Source: M3007 sp964539805 (lineage in GTDB: Bacteria > Bacteroidota > Bacteroidia > Chitinophagales > Saprospiraceae). Taken from it: a stretch of DNA of 64,000 nt. Below the pieces are notes generated by a model that searched no databases, was not told the DNA's origin, and was given only the letters and a program-made list of their open reading frames with translations. Of the stretch, positions 9,844-20,600 are shown one piece after another (the first letter of the stretch is position 1; every line of letters starts with the position of its first letter). Both the position numbers and the translations under genes were made by a program. The stretch spans positions 62,001 to 126,000 of the forward strand of contig CAZIKN010000002.1 of the NCBI GenBank assembly GCA_964539805.1, read 5' to 3'.

Positions 9844-9883
9844 AATAAGTCATCCTGAGTGTATCGGGGTGACTTATTTTTTT
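9844..9883 (+). terminator. Rho-independent terminator after the DUF4197 gene
   Basis: AATAAGTCA.CC pairs with GG.TGACTTATT across a loop of about 12 bases, and the stem runs into a T7 tract. It lies 21 bp after the DUF4197 stop. Confidence 0.75.
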
Positions 9884-9987
9884 GATATAGCCTGATCTTT
9901 TTCGTCCAAATGGAAAGGCATTTGGGGCAAATAAGGCGTTTTAGATAGCATTTTCCCATTAGACAGGGGAAATTCAAGCAGCCACAT

Positions 9988-10028
9988 AAAAAAAGGCCAA
10001 CCAAATTTGACTTTGGCTGGCCTCTTTT
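9988..10028 (-). terminator. Rho-independent terminator for the metalloprotease gene
   Basis: Read on the minus strand: a GGCCAGCCAAA stem pairs with TTTGGTTGGCC (one wobble pair) across a short loop and runs into eight Ts. It lies about 22 bp beyond the stop of the minus-strand protease gene at 10050. Confidence 0.8.
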
Positions 10029-10049
10029 ATACGTAGTAAGAGGGTTCTT

Positions 10050-12101
10050 TTATTTCTGAATCATCACTTTCTCCACTATGTTGCTGTCTCCAGCGCGAAT
10101 ATTAAGCATGTAGATGCCGTTGGTAAACGACTGCAAGGGTATTTGCATATTGTTGATGCCTTCCATGCTTGTGAAAGATTGCATCGAAACAGTTTTCCCT
10201 AAAAGGTCAGTCAAAGCGACGGTCAGTTCCATGGCTTTATCGGCTTCAAACTGGATATTCAGGTGATGGGTAGCGGGGTTGGGCCCGAATGACAAAGCGT
10301 TGATACCCGGAATAGCTTGTTCAACCAAGGCGTTGTCTTCGTTATCGTTGCGCGAATTGGTGCCATTTTCGTCCCCTCCACGGGCAGCGTTTTGCAGGCA
10401 GCCTGTTATTACTACGTCATCAATATATACCTGGTCATCATCAGCGGAAGCATCGGCGCGAAAACGGAGACGGGTGTTAGTGGTAAAAGGGCCGGGAATT
10501 ACAACCTGCCCAAATCCGCGTACGCCATTGGTAAACTGGGTACCTGCGTTAAAGTCGCCAACAGTGGTATAAGTTGATCCACCGTTGGTGGATTTTTGTA
10601 CCCAGAAATCTTCACCCGTTTCAAAGCTAACCGTTATGTAGGTGAAATCAACGGTAATTTCATCATAAGCAGTCCAATTTTGATTGGTCGTTGACATTAC
10701 CGAGGTGCTGGTATTATCGCGTAATTGAATGCTGAAAGTTGGCGAATAAGCGTAGGATGCGTTGTTTATGCGGGCACAATCCGTACCGCCGTCCGTCCAG
10801 ATTCCCCAGTTGGCATCAAAGCCCTGACTATTGATAGAGGTATAGCTGCAACCGCCGCCGCCGCCGCATGCATTTAAGCAAGGTGCGTTATAAACCTCTG
10901 AGCGAATACGGTCGCCAGGTTGAGGGCCAAAACCATTATTGAAGTTAATGCCAACTCCAGAAACGGGGTGACAGTAGCTCATGATGGTGCCGCCGTTGGT
11001 TGGGAGGGCAGCCGTACAGCCTTCACTGTAACCTGCTGTAGGGCCACAACCGTCAATAGCCGTGTTGTTGCCATTCCATGAGCAGGCATGGGTATGGGGG
11101 GAGCCAAGATTGTGGCCCATTTCATGGGTCAACACTTCAATAGTCCAGGAGTATGTTGGTACATTACTATAGGTAGCATTGATGCTGGAATAACCAACGC
11201 CATAATAGGCATTGCAAAGTACATCAAGATATGCTACACCGCCCAGGCCATGAATACCTACCAGGTGTGCAAGGTCGCCGTTGTACACTCCGTTTTTAGC
11301 GTTTCTAAACTGTGTAAGATAATTGCTGGCAGAAGGCCCGGTATATGGGTCGGCTACATCCCAAACATATAGTTCGTGCAGCACCAGATTGATGCTTTCG
11401 TTGGTGTAAAGGGCCGAGACCTGGCTCATTACGCCCGTCATGTAGCTGACTACGTTGGCAACGCTCCCTTTGTTCTGGAAAAGGGTGTAGTCTGTTTCGA
11501 TGAACATCCGGACACAATTATCCGGGCCAGCGGAGCGATCCGTGATCTCAGGGGAGGCTTCTCCAATACGGTGGAGCTCATCGTCTGTTTCGCAGGTAAA
11601 CTGATGTGTGAACCTTAAATCGGTATCTTTGTAAATAATGTGCACCTTGTCGGCACGTTTGGGCAATACACCGATGTTGTATCGCTCATTTTGGTAGTTG
11701 ATCACGCCAACCATTTCATCTTGAAAAATACTGATGGTTGCCATAGAACTCGGGTCGCCCTTAACGATCCCCCAGTAATGAACACCGAGGTCAACATTGG
11801 TTAGCGGGCCTGACGGAGTGTTTATGCGGAATGCATCAGAGAAGTTTTTAGCAGGGACGAGTTCCAGTTCCAAACTGCTGCCTTTGGTCGTTGGGATGTT
11901 CAGGCTTATGGCCGTTCCCCGGGCATCCATGAACGCTTGTGCCTGGGCTTCATCCCAGTACAGTAAAGTACCGACGGTAACAGCATTAGCCGTTTCTGGC
12001 AATGTATTAGGATCGCCGGTTTGTTTTTTGAAATTATATTTTGTGCCAGTCTTGTTTATGGAACTGAATACATAACTTGACTGTTCATTGCGATCTCCCA
12101 A
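10050..12101 (-). CDS. Reprolysin-like zinc metalloprotease with T9SS sorting domain, no visible signal peptide
   Basis: A 683-residue metzincin-type protease. The zinc motif HEMGHNLGSPHTH is at residues 326-338 and the Met-turn (TIMSYCH) at 372-378. A propeptide-like region precedes (about 60-190), and a jelly-roll-like domain with QVYIDDVVITGC follows (about 415-585). The C-terminus is a T9SS type A sorting domain: LSFGPNPATHHLNIQFEADK to GIYMLNIRAGDSNIVEKVMIQK. The only usable start is a TTG at 12101. The frame is open for a few more codons upstream but closes before any signal peptide could fit, and only 34 bp separate it from the divergent gene at 12136. A Sec signal is needed for T9SS export, so the 5' end looks lost or rearranged. 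Confidence 0.85.
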   Translation of the reverse strand: MGDRNEQSSYVFSSINKTGTKYNFKKQTGDPNTLPETANAVTVGTLLYWDEAQAQAFMDARGTAISLNIPTTKGSSLELELVPAKNFSDAFRINTPSGPLTNVDLGVHYWGIVKGDPSSMATISIFQDEMVGVINYQNERYNIGVLPKRADKVHIIYKDTDLRFTHQFTCETDDELHRIGEASPEITDRSAGPDNCVRMFIETDYTLFQNKGSVANVVSYMTGVMSQVSALYTNESINLVLHELYVWDVADPYTGPSASNYLTQFRNAKNGVYNGDLAHLVGIHGLGGVAYLDVLCNAYYGVGYSSINATYSNVPTYSWTIEVLTHEMGHNLGSPHTHACSWNGNNTAIDGCGPTAGYSEGCTAALPTNGGTIMSYCHPVSGVGINFNNGFGPQPGDRIRSEVYNAPCLNACGGGGGCSYTSINSQGFDANWGIWTDGGTDCARINNASYAYSPTFSIQLRDNTSTSVMSTTNQNWTAYDEITVDFTYITVSFETGEDFWVQKSTNGGSTYTTVGDFNAGTQFTNGVRGFGQVVIPGPFTTNTRLRFRADASADDDQVYIDDVVITGCLQNAARGGDENGTNSRNDNEDNALVEQAIPGINALSFGPNPATHHLNIQFEADKAMELTVALTDLLGKTVSMQSFTSMEGINNMQIPLQSFTNGIYMLNIRAGDSNIVEKVMIQK

Positions 12102-12135
12102 GTTATGATTATTTTTCAGTCCTAACCCTTTTCTT

Positions 12136-14361
12136 ATGCATTTTTTTACCTCTTATTGTTGCATACTTGCATGGATGTTGTGTTCACTGTCTGCTTTATC
12201 CCAAAATGCCCGGGAAGTTCAGCAGGCAAAATTTATCCTTCAAATAGCCAAAACCAATGAAACCCTTAGTATTGATGGCCGATTGGACGAAAATGCTTGG
12301 CAGTTAGCCAAGCCGCAAAGCGGATTTTCCATGAAGTGGCCACGCGACGGTGGCCCTGCCCCCGAAGATACCGAAGTGCGCTGCACGTATGATGATAAAT
12401 TTTTGTACATCGGTATCATCTGTCGTGATAGCAGTCCCAATCATGTCATTAACAGCCTTAAACGCGATGTAGGCTATTGGGATTCGGATGCCGTTTCTGT
12501 AATCCTGGACCCCACCAATGCCGCCAACAACGGTTATTTCTTTGGCACCAATCCTTCTGGTGTGCAATATGAAGGCCTGCTTGGTGGTGATGACATTGAT
12601 TTTAACTGGGACAATACCTGGTTTACGGCCACCCACAATTATGCTGATCGCTGGACGGCTGAGTTTGCCATTCCTTTTCGTATTCTTCGTTTCAAAGAAG
12701 GCCAAACCCGCTGGGGGATTAACCTTATTCGCAATGACCTCGGCAATGGCATGTATTCCACCTGGGCTACTGTTCCTTTCCAGTTTGATGGTGTTGACTT
12801 AGGCTGGACCGGGGTGCTGGAATGGGATGCTTCCCCTAAGCGCACTAAAGGAAATTATAATATTTCTCCATACACGAACAGTTCATTTTCAAAAAATTAT
12901 GAAAACAAAGAAGATTGGGAAATTAAGCCCAATGCCGGAGTGGATGCCAAAATCGGTATTGGTTCCGGCTTGAACTTAGATGTTACCGTAAACCCAGATT
13001 TTTCACAGGTGGAAATTGATGAGCAAGTGATCAACTTGACCCGTTTTGATGTGCAATTGCCCGAAAAACGCACTTTTTTTCTTGAAAATGCTGATCTGTT
13101 TGGTAATTTTGGCATCCCACCCATAAGGCCTTTTTTCTCCAGACAAATCGGATTGGATGAAGATGGCTTGCCTGTACCCATACTCGCTGGCCTTCGCCTA
13201 ACGGGCAATGTGGGCGCGGATACGCGCATAGGTCTGCTTACCATGCACACACGAGAAACTGAAGCGGCCCCGCAACGTAATTTTAGTGCCTTGGCAGTTC
13301 GGCACCGTGTTTTTGGGCGCAGTACAGTAGGGGGCTATTTTTTGGATCGAGAGGAGTTTGAGGATGGAGAGCATCAAAAGAACCGGTTTAGCCGCAATGC
13401 AGGGATAGAATTGAATTATGTAAGCACTGATGGCAAGTGGTCCGTATGGGCCAATCATCATCATTCTTTCAGGCCGGGTATAAATACGCAGAATTTTTGG
13501 AACAACAGCGGCTTTAATTACAGTGTAAGGCGTTTTAATTGGACCTGTGATTTTCTGCGCATGGGCCAAAATTATTATGCAGACCTCGGTTTTGAGCAGC
13601 GCATTGACAATTATGATGTGGTGCGGGATAGCACGCTGCGCATTGGGTACAATTTTATTTTTAATGATTTGTCGCTTCAGTTTTTCCCCAAGAACAAAGA
13701 GACCAGCCGCTTAAACTATATTGAACTCGGAGGGGAAATTTTTAATGTCCTGAACCCTGATGGCTCCTGGAACGAGTCCTCTAATAACATTTCCATTGAG
13801 GCCAATTTTAAAAATACCAGTTCGTTCTCGTTTAGTATTCAGCCCTCATTTGCCAACTCACCCGTTTCCTTCTCCTTCATTGACAGGCCAATTGGTGAGT
13901 GCCCCGCCCTAACAGCGGGCGAATACAGCTGGGTTGGGGCCGAGATTGGTTGGAATTCGGATTATCGCAAGACCTTTATTTACAATGTATCGGCAGGCGG
14001 GGGCAGTTTTTACAATGGCCGAAACAGCAGGATCGGCGTTGGCTTTACGTGGCGCATTCAGCCCATTGCCAACATTAGTTTTAATGCCACCTATAACAGC
14101 CTGAATTTCCCGGCTCCTTATTGTGATGCTTCGTTTTTCAACATCACTCCTCGTTTTGAAGTGTTTTTTGCCAAAAACATTTGGTGGACTACATTTGTGC
14201 AGTATAATACCCAAGCTGATAATTTCAATATCAACAGCCGTTTGCAATGGCGATACCGGCCTATGAGCGATATTTTTTTGGTGTACACGGATAATTACGG
14301 TGTTGAAGTGCCGGGTGTCAAAAATCGGGCATTGGTTTTGAAGGCAGGGTATTGGTTCTGA
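12136..14361 (+). CDS. DUF5916 outer membrane protein with CBM9-like N-terminal domain
   Basis: A 741-residue exported protein. After a signal peptide (to about residue 23) comes a CBM9-like beta-sandwich (about 40-235) with the usual LSIDGRLDENAWQLAKP opening, and motifs CTYDDKFLYIGIICRDS and WTAEFAIPFRILRF. The rest is the DUF5916 domain, a large predicted outer membrane beta-barrel: NPDFSQVEIDEQVINLTRFD, then LPEKRTFFLENADLFGNFG, then many alternating strands ending VLKAGYWF with a C-terminal Phe. Members are widespread in Bacteroidota; some may bind or import glycans, but no substrate is established. The start ATG gives a normal signal. It is divergent from the protease gene. Confidence 0.85.
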   Translation: MHFFTSYCCILAWMLCSLSALSQNAREVQQAKFILQIAKTNETLSIDGRLDENAWQLAKPQSGFSMKWPRDGGPAPEDTEVRCTYDDKFLYIGIICRDSSPNHVINSLKRDVGYWDSDAVSVILDPTNAANNGYFFGTNPSGVQYEGLLGGDDIDFNWDNTWFTATHNYADRWTAEFAIPFRILRFKEGQTRWGINLIRNDLGNGMYSTWATVPFQFDGVDLGWTGVLEWDASPKRTKGNYNISPYTNSSFSKNYENKEDWEIKPNAGVDAKIGIGSGLNLDVTVNPDFSQVEIDEQVINLTRFDVQLPEKRTFFLENADLFGNFGIPPIRPFFSRQIGLDEDGLPVPILAGLRLTGNVGADTRIGLLTMHTRETEAAPQRNFSALAVRHRVFGRSTVGGYFLDREEFEDGEHQKNRFSRNAGIELNYVSTDGKWSVWANHHHSFRPGINTQNFWNNSGFNYSVRRFNWTCDFLRMGQNYYADLGFEQRIDNYDVVRDSTLRIGYNFIFNDLSLQFFPKNKETSRLNYIELGGEIFNVLNPDGSWNESSNNISIEANFKNTSSFSFSIQPSFANSPVSFSFIDRPIGECPALTAGEYSWVGAEIGWNSDYRKTFIYNVSAGGGSFYNGRNSRIGVGFTWRIQPIANISFNATYNSLNFPAPYCDASFFNITPRFEVFFAKNIWWTTFVQYNTQADNFNINSRLQWRYRPMSDIFLVYTDNYGVEVPGVKNRALVLKAGYWF

Positions 14362-14369
14362 TTCATTCA

Positions 14370-14397
14370 GGGGTATTGCGCTTGGTCGCACTACCCC
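14370..14397 (+). terminator. Hairpin after the DUF5916 gene, no T tract
   Basis: GGGGTATTGCG pairs with the complementary CGCACTACCCC with one mismatch across a short loop, 9 bp after the stop at 14361. No T run follows, so it may be a transcript end or processing structure rather than a classic terminator. Confidence 0.35.
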
Positions 14398-14439
14398 AAC
14401 CCATGCGTATCCACCCAGTGTCTTCATCCCATAAAAAGA

Positions 14440-16509
14440 TTGATTTTGAAAAATAAACCATTCATCCACCTTTGTTGCAGCTTGGCTTTGGGCTTGTTAT
14501 TATTGGTGCAACCTGCAAATGCACAAAATCCGTCCACTAACAGGAGTGCCGACTTTGTGGCCAGCAACCGCGATGGCTCCATGGTTCATTTTAAAACGCA
14601 GATGCCCCCGCTTATGCAAAAAGCAGGAGCTCCAGAAGCCTATTATTCCTATTATTGGGAGTTTGGAGATGGGTCATTTGCCTTTACCCGCCAGCCGGAA
14701 ATAGACCACACTTTCCCAAGAGAAGGAGAATACACGGTAGAACTAGCTGCCACAAACCATTACGATGATGGCAAAAAGCCTCAAAAGAACCGCAAAAGCC
14801 TGAGGCCCAACCGCCCCAAGCAAGCCTTGGCTGCAGCAGAGCTGCCCGATGTTTTTTCACCGGAAAGAAAGCAGGCCATAGCCCTGAAAGTCAGTAGTCA
14901 GCCCAAAGCTGGAGAAGAACTGATTTGCGTGCTCAGTTATCGGAATCTTGGAAATTTAGCTACAGATGGCCGCTTGCATTTGTTTTTTAATGAAAAAAAA
15001 TTCCCGACAAAGCATTTTAATTTCATGGAAGCAAGGCCCTGTTTTGGTGAAAAACCGGATGCTTTGTATGGATCAATTTATTCATCGTCAAATGCTTGGG
15101 CCTCAAACGAAATAAATTTTGAGATAGAAGATAAATTTTCGGCAAAGGACAAAACATCATTTGTTAGCAAGCAAAATGCACTTTTTGTTTCGTCGCCCAA
15201 TGCCATGCCTCCCAGCATTGTGGAGACCCTGATTGATGAGGCAGAAGACAAATATCGCGACCATCAAAGTTGGCAGTTTAGCGGCCTGAGAGCGGGTGAA
15301 AAGCGCAATTTTTTCATAAGCCTTGCCAGTCTTCCTTCCATGATCAAGGATACCAGCGCTTTTATCCATATAGGGGCGGTATTTCATCCTACCGATCCTA
15401 TGTTGCCGCCGGAGCTGTTTGAACTGGAGATCGAAATTGTTTCCTCGCATGATCCCAATGCCATAGCTGTTTCGGACAATCGGGTGAGTTATCGCAATGT
15501 AAAATCACGCGATTTGGATTATAAGGTTCGCTTTCAAAACAATGGCGAAGGCCCGGCCAGTACCGTACAAGTGACCGTAAAAGTGCCGGATGGCTTCAAT
15601 TTGGGTAAGATGAAGCCTTTGGACTGGTCGCCTCAATGCCCTATTTGTTCTGAGAAAGTAGCGGGCAGGAGCTGTATGGATACTGCTGTTACCAAGGAGG
15701 GGCTGGTATTTACCTTTAGGAATATTTATCTGCCAGGCAGTAGGCAGCCGGGTGTGGAAAAATATGATTCCACCCAGGGTTTTGTCCGGTACCGTATTGT
15801 ACCTGACCGAAAAATGCCCAAAAGAAGTTTTCGGAGCCGTGCTGAAATTGTTTTTGACAAAAATGAGCCAGTTGTGACCAATTACAGCAAAACGCGCTTC
15901 AAGCCCGGGCTTTCACCGGGCCTGAAAGCGGGTTACGGATTTGAGCCGGACAAAAGTTCGGAAGGATATTATTTTGTAGGCATGGCTTTGTCGCCCTACA
16001 AATCCTATCGCATTTTTCCTCAAATAGAGTTGCTTACAGGCATCAGGCAACAGCAAACAGGCGAGCCACAGGCATTTGTGGATACTTTTATCGTGTTTCA
16101 GAACGTAGATCAAAGGGTGTACCGCATTCGTGACAGCAGCAACACGGCTTCGCGTGGGCTATTATCCTTTGAAGCGCCCTTTTCCATTCGCAAAAATGTG
16201 AATCGCTTTTTGGGCTTTGGTTTGGGCACTACGGCGCAGCTTATTTTTGAAAATGGCACAGATGATTACACGGTATCCTCGAAAACCTATCGCTCTATAA
16301 AAGGGCAGCAGACTACGTTAATCAGTCAAATACCACAAATGATCAATCAGGCTACGATTACAAATACCCTGTTTCGCTACGGCTTTTTTGCTGATATATT
16401 GCTTGGCTCCGTACGTTCGGGCCTTAATGTGGGGCTGCGCGGCGGAGGGATGATGGTAGATGGGGATTTTAAACGATATGTTCAATTATCCATTGAAATC
16501 AAATGGTGA
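14440..16509 (+). CDS. PKD / DUF7619-like surface protein with C-terminal barrel-like domain
   Basis: A 689-residue exported protein with no recognised single function. Order: signal peptide (ends near PANAQ), a PKD-type domain (about 40-110: YYSYYWEFGDGSFAF, then HTFPREGEYTVELAATN), a middle Ig-like region, then a DUF7619/DUF11-like domain (about 340-490: DPNAIAV, LDYKVRFQNNGEGPASTV, FVRYRIVPD, RAEIVFDKNEPVVTN). The last 190 residues are amphipathic strands ending in an aromatic residue (VQLSIEIKW), like an outer membrane barrel, where relatives usually have a T9SS sorting domain. The start is TTG at 14440 or 14446; no ATG fits. The stop overlaps the next gene by 7 bp (ATGGTGA). Domain calls are from pattern only. 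Confidence 0.65.
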   Translation: MILKNKPFIHLCCSLALGLLLLVQPANAQNPSTNRSADFVASNRDGSMVHFKTQMPPLMQKAGAPEAYYSYYWEFGDGSFAFTRQPEIDHTFPREGEYTVELAATNHYDDGKKPQKNRKSLRPNRPKQALAAAELPDVFSPERKQAIALKVSSQPKAGEELICVLSYRNLGNLATDGRLHLFFNEKKFPTKHFNFMEARPCFGEKPDALYGSIYSSSNAWASNEINFEIEDKFSAKDKTSFVSKQNALFVSSPNAMPPSIVETLIDEAEDKYRDHQSWQFSGLRAGEKRNFFISLASLPSMIKDTSAFIHIGAVFHPTDPMLPPELFELEIEIVSSHDPNAIAVSDNRVSYRNVKSRDLDYKVRFQNNGEGPASTVQVTVKVPDGFNLGKMKPLDWSPQCPICSEKVAGRSCMDTAVTKEGLVFTFRNIYLPGSRQPGVEKYDSTQGFVRYRIVPDRKMPKRSFRSRAEIVFDKNEPVVTNYSKTRFKPGLSPGLKAGYGFEPDKSSEGYYFVGMALSPYKSYRIFPQIELLTGIRQQQTGEPQAFVDTFIVFQNVDQRVYRIRDSSNTASRGLLSFEAPFSIRKNVNRFLGFGLGTTAQLIFENGTDDYTVSSKTYRSIKGQQTTLISQIPQMINQATITNTLFRYGFFADILLGSVRSGLNVGLRGGGMMVDGDFKRYVQLSIEIKW

Positions 16510-17504
16510 GCGACTTCCTCCTTGGTCTTGCCATAGGCGACGCTTATGGCGCGGGTGTTGAATTTCAGGACCGCAGGTGGATTAGGGAAAATGTAGATTT
16601 TACCCATTTTGTCAATGCCCGTCATGCCATAAAAGTGGCAAAAGAAAAGAAAGAGGCATTTACAGAAAATTATCGCCCCTGGGACTACACCGATGATACC
16701 GAAATGACCATTGGCCTAATCAAGGCTTTAATGTCAGGTGAGCCATTTTCGGAAGAACTTTTGATCAAATATTGGCAAATGGAGTATGAAAAAGGGCGAA
16801 ATGAAAAAGGGTTTGGTCGGAATGGGCATGGCTCTATGGCTTGGTATTATACCGGAAAAATGTCCATAGCGGCTATTAGGGATTTTCAACAGCAGCGCCC
16901 TAACCCCGGCAATGCTCCAGCCATGCGGGCTGCACCGCTTGGGTTGCTACCCCACACAGTAATAAATGAATACGCCGCCATTAACGCCTGCGCTACTCAT
17001 CCTAATGAACAGGCCATAATATCAAGCCAATGCATTGCCTGGGCTGCCGCTTTTATGATGGTAAAAAAGGGAAACCCCAGTGATATTATACCTTTTTGTT
17101 TAGATCATATTCCAATGAATTCCGATCATAAAGACGGCCTGTACAAAGCGGATCAGCTTCCAGCCTATGAAAAGCTTATGGGTTCTGATTTTGAAGCGTT
17201 ATGTGGGCCACAACCCATTGAAGAGCCTTATTTTTTACCCGGCATATATGGGCTTCCTTCTGATTCAAAATATACGGCTATTAGTGTTTTATATGTGCTG
17301 AAACACAGCCATAATACGTTTGATGCCTTAAAAAAATCAGTTTATCTGGGAGGAGATGTTGATTCCGTTGCTTCCGTTACTACGGGTATTATAGCAGGAA
17401 GGTTTGGTCTGGATAATATTCCAAAATATATGCAAGAGGCAGTTGAAAATGTGGGTTATATCAGGGATATTTCCTTTATGTTTGACAAATGGCTGACGCA
17501 ATGA
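16503..17504 (+). CDS. ADP-ribosylglycohydrolase family protein
   Basis: A 333-residue enzyme of the DraG/ARH family, which removes ADP-ribose from proteins or other molecules using two Mg ions. Metal-site motifs are in place: GLAIGDAYGAGVEF at the start, YTDDTEMT (the T-D-D triad, about 60-67) and near the end GGDVDSVASVTTGI, with the second Asp pair. The helical fold between them (MRAAPLGLL, HPNEQAI) also matches. There is no signal peptide, so it is cytoplasmic. The ATG overlaps the stop of the PKD/DUF7619 gene by 7 bp, so the two are probably translated together, an odd pairing of a surface protein with a cytosolic hydrolase. The target is unknown. Confidence 0.85.
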   Translation: MVSDFLLGLAIGDAYGAGVEFQDRRWIRENVDFTHFVNARHAIKVAKEKKEAFTENYRPWDYTDDTEMTIGLIKALMSGEPFSEELLIKYWQMEYEKGRNEKGFGRNGHGSMAWYYTGKMSIAAIRDFQQQRPNPGNAPAMRAAPLGLLPHTVINEYAAINACATHPNEQAIISSQCIAWAAAFMMVKKGNPSDIIPFCLDHIPMNSDHKDGLYKADQLPAYEKLMGSDFEALCGPQPIEEPYFLPGIYGLPSDSKYTAISVLYVLKHSHNTFDALKKSVYLGGDVDSVASVTTGIIAGRFGLDNIPKYMQEAVENVGYIRDISFMFDKWLTQ

Positions 17505-17636
17505 AGCAATCTTTTGCGCCATAAGCCGACATTATGCCAATTTGTTGCATCTTTGTTGCTTAAGACGCTGTTCTTTTAATGGTTGCCTCCACCCTAATCC
17601 ATTATTCATTTATCATTTCTAACTAAAATTTTGACC

Positions 17637-20600
17637 ATGCAAAAACTCCGAACGCTTTTGCCCATGCTCCTGTTTATGTTGACAACACAGGGGCTTTTAT
17701 CCCAAACCTTTCAGAAATGCCTTACCTTAGGCACATTTGAACCCCTTGGCGCGTCATTTTGTTCTCAAGCCTGTGTGTATTGTGCGCTTGATGGTAAAAT
17801 GGATGCCACTAACATACCCCTTGGACAAACGGGTGGTGGAGGTGGTTTGGGTGATCCTACCTCTGTGTGTAAAGGAGATATTGAGTTGGATAACCCTCGT
17901 TGGTATGCTTTCGTCCCTGGAACCAACGGTATTGCTTTAGAAATCAGGACAATAAGTTGTAAAAATGGTGATGGCTTGCAAGCAGCCATTTTGGAAGGAT
18001 GTGGCAATAATATAGCTTGTGAGCCAGGCACTGCTGGCGGTGCGGGTAACAACCTGTTTTTGTTTTCGCTGAATATGCAAGCGGGTAAAGTATATACCTT
18101 GGTTGTAGATGGTTTTGATGGAGATGAATGCGAATTTCAGATTGGTGTTGTTGGCGGTGAAATTAATCCACCACCACTTGGCGCTATCAGCCCTATTGAA
18201 GGAGAACAGGAAGTTTGCCCCAAGGGAACCTACACTTACACTGTGCCATTGGTGGATAACGCCGTTAATTACACTTGGACCGCACCTCCGGGCGCTTCTA
18301 TTGATGGTGGAGGGAATGCAAAAATCAAGACTGGCACCAATGCCAATACAATTACCGTAAAATATGGCACAGCTGGAGGAAGTATTTGTGTGACTGCAAC
18401 CAATTTCTGTAACCCAGCAAAGACAATATGCCTCCCTATTACCAATAAGATTATACCCATTACACAATTAGATACAGTAGTGTTGTGCTTTGATGATCTG
18501 CCTTATTCCTGGGATCAACCCCCGTTCAATGGCGTGTTTTTTCCTGGGAAATATACCTTTACCTCCAAGCCATTTACCTCATTTAGGGGCTGCGATAGTT
18601 TAGTTAGGCAAACCATTATCGCTCGACCACGGAAATTCAAACAACTCCCGCCTAACTGGATATGTGAAGGTGATTGTTTTGAGATCAATGGCTTTTTGTA
18701 TTGTGACCCAGGTTCTTATGCTGAAAGAATGCCGGCGGCAGATGGTTGTGACAGTACGGTAAGCTTTACGCTGATTAGAATCAACAATAAAGCCGTGATC
18801 CAAAAACCGGACACCCTGACCTGTGAAAAAAAGAGCGTTACGCTAACCAGCAAAGGCTCTACCCGAGGAGCAATAGCCTCCTACTTTTGGAAAAATAGTT
18901 CCGGTCAAACCATTAGTACTGATACAGTAGCTACAGTGAGTGCACCAGGAGATTATTCGCTCATTGTCAGGAGTGTAGGTGGTGGGAAGTTTTGTTATGA
19001 TACGGCATTTACAAAAGTTATCGGCGTGACAAGTGTACCGTTAGCCAATGCCGGGCCACCCAAGTTTATTACCTGTGATGTGACACAACTCAACCTGCAG
19101 GGAAGTGGTTCCTCTGGCCCTGGGTTTAGTTATCAATGGACGGCGAGTAATGGAGGACGAATCCTCAGCGGAGCAAATACCCTTACACCTTTGGTGGATT
19201 CCGTTGGTACATACACGCTGGTCGTCAGGAATGTAGCATCCGGCTGTACGGCTTCTTCTTTTGTGGATGTATTGCCCAATAATACACCACCCGAGCTCAG
19301 CGTGAGCGGAGGTGCCTACACTTGTGAAATCCCATTTGTTATTTTGAAACCAACGAGCAATGCAGTGGCCCCAACTTACCAGTGGACAGGCCCAGGTGGC
19401 TTTAGCTCCACAGTTTCCAATCCTTCTGTTAATGTGAGTGGCTTATATACCGTAGTGGTAAAAGACAGTATCACCGGTTGCACAACTACGGCGAGTACCA
19501 ATGTTTCCTCAGATACGATCCCGCCAGGTGCTACGGCCACTGGTGCTGTGCTCACCTGCACGGTATTAAGTGACACTATTTTTGCTTCTGCAAGTGTCGG
19601 AACTGCCCGCTATCGTTGGGCGGGCCCGGGAGGCTTTAACTCCAACCTGCAAAATCCGACCATTAACACAATTGGGGTTTACACCGTTACCGTAACCATA
19701 CCATCCAACGGTTGTACCAGTACGGCGACTACAGAAGTTACATTGGATAATAAAGAACCCGGGGCTACATTGGCCGTTTCAGGGCCTTTAAATTGCAACA
19801 ATGCCAGTGTTACGATCACGGCTGGCAGCACAGCGGCGGCAAACCTATTGGAACATCAATGGGTCAAGCCAGATGCCACTACAACCAACACCGGTGCTGT
19901 CAAAACCTTGTCTGCCGATCAAGTTGGCGTATATAATATATTGATTACCAATACTCAAAATGGATGTACCAGCACTGCTTCAGCTGAGGTCATTAAAAGA
20001 GCGGCTGTGAATGCCGTCGCCTCCGGCCTTAAGGTAAAATGTAATGGTGAAAGCAATGGGTCGGCTAGCGCAGCGGGCAATGGCGGTGATGGTAAATTTA
20101 CTTTTAAATGGAGCAATGATGCCTCAACAGCCGATATTACAGGCCTTACGGCAGGTACTTATACCGTCACGATAACAGATGGTGAAAACTGTACAGCAAG
20201 CGCCTCGGTTACCATTGAACAGCCTGATCTGCTAAATGCCAATGCCTCCTCTACAAATCAGGTATCACCAGGCGTTTCGGACGGGACGGCTACTGCAAAC
20301 CCAAGTGGCGGAACCTCGCCCTACACTTATGTATGGAGCAATTCAGGTACAACACAAACCATTACAGACCTCGCTCCCGGAGATTATACCGTAACGGTAA
20401 AGGATGCCAACGGATGCACCTCAGTGGCTTCTGTAAATGTAAAAGCTTTGTGTGCTTTGTCCACTAATCAAACCTTTAGCAACCCACTTTGCTTTGGTAG
20501 TAGTACTGGTAAGATTACGGCTGAGCCAGGTGGAGGGCTTAACCCCATTAACTACGTTTGGAGCGATGGCCAAAAATCACAAACGGCTGTTGATTTAAAA

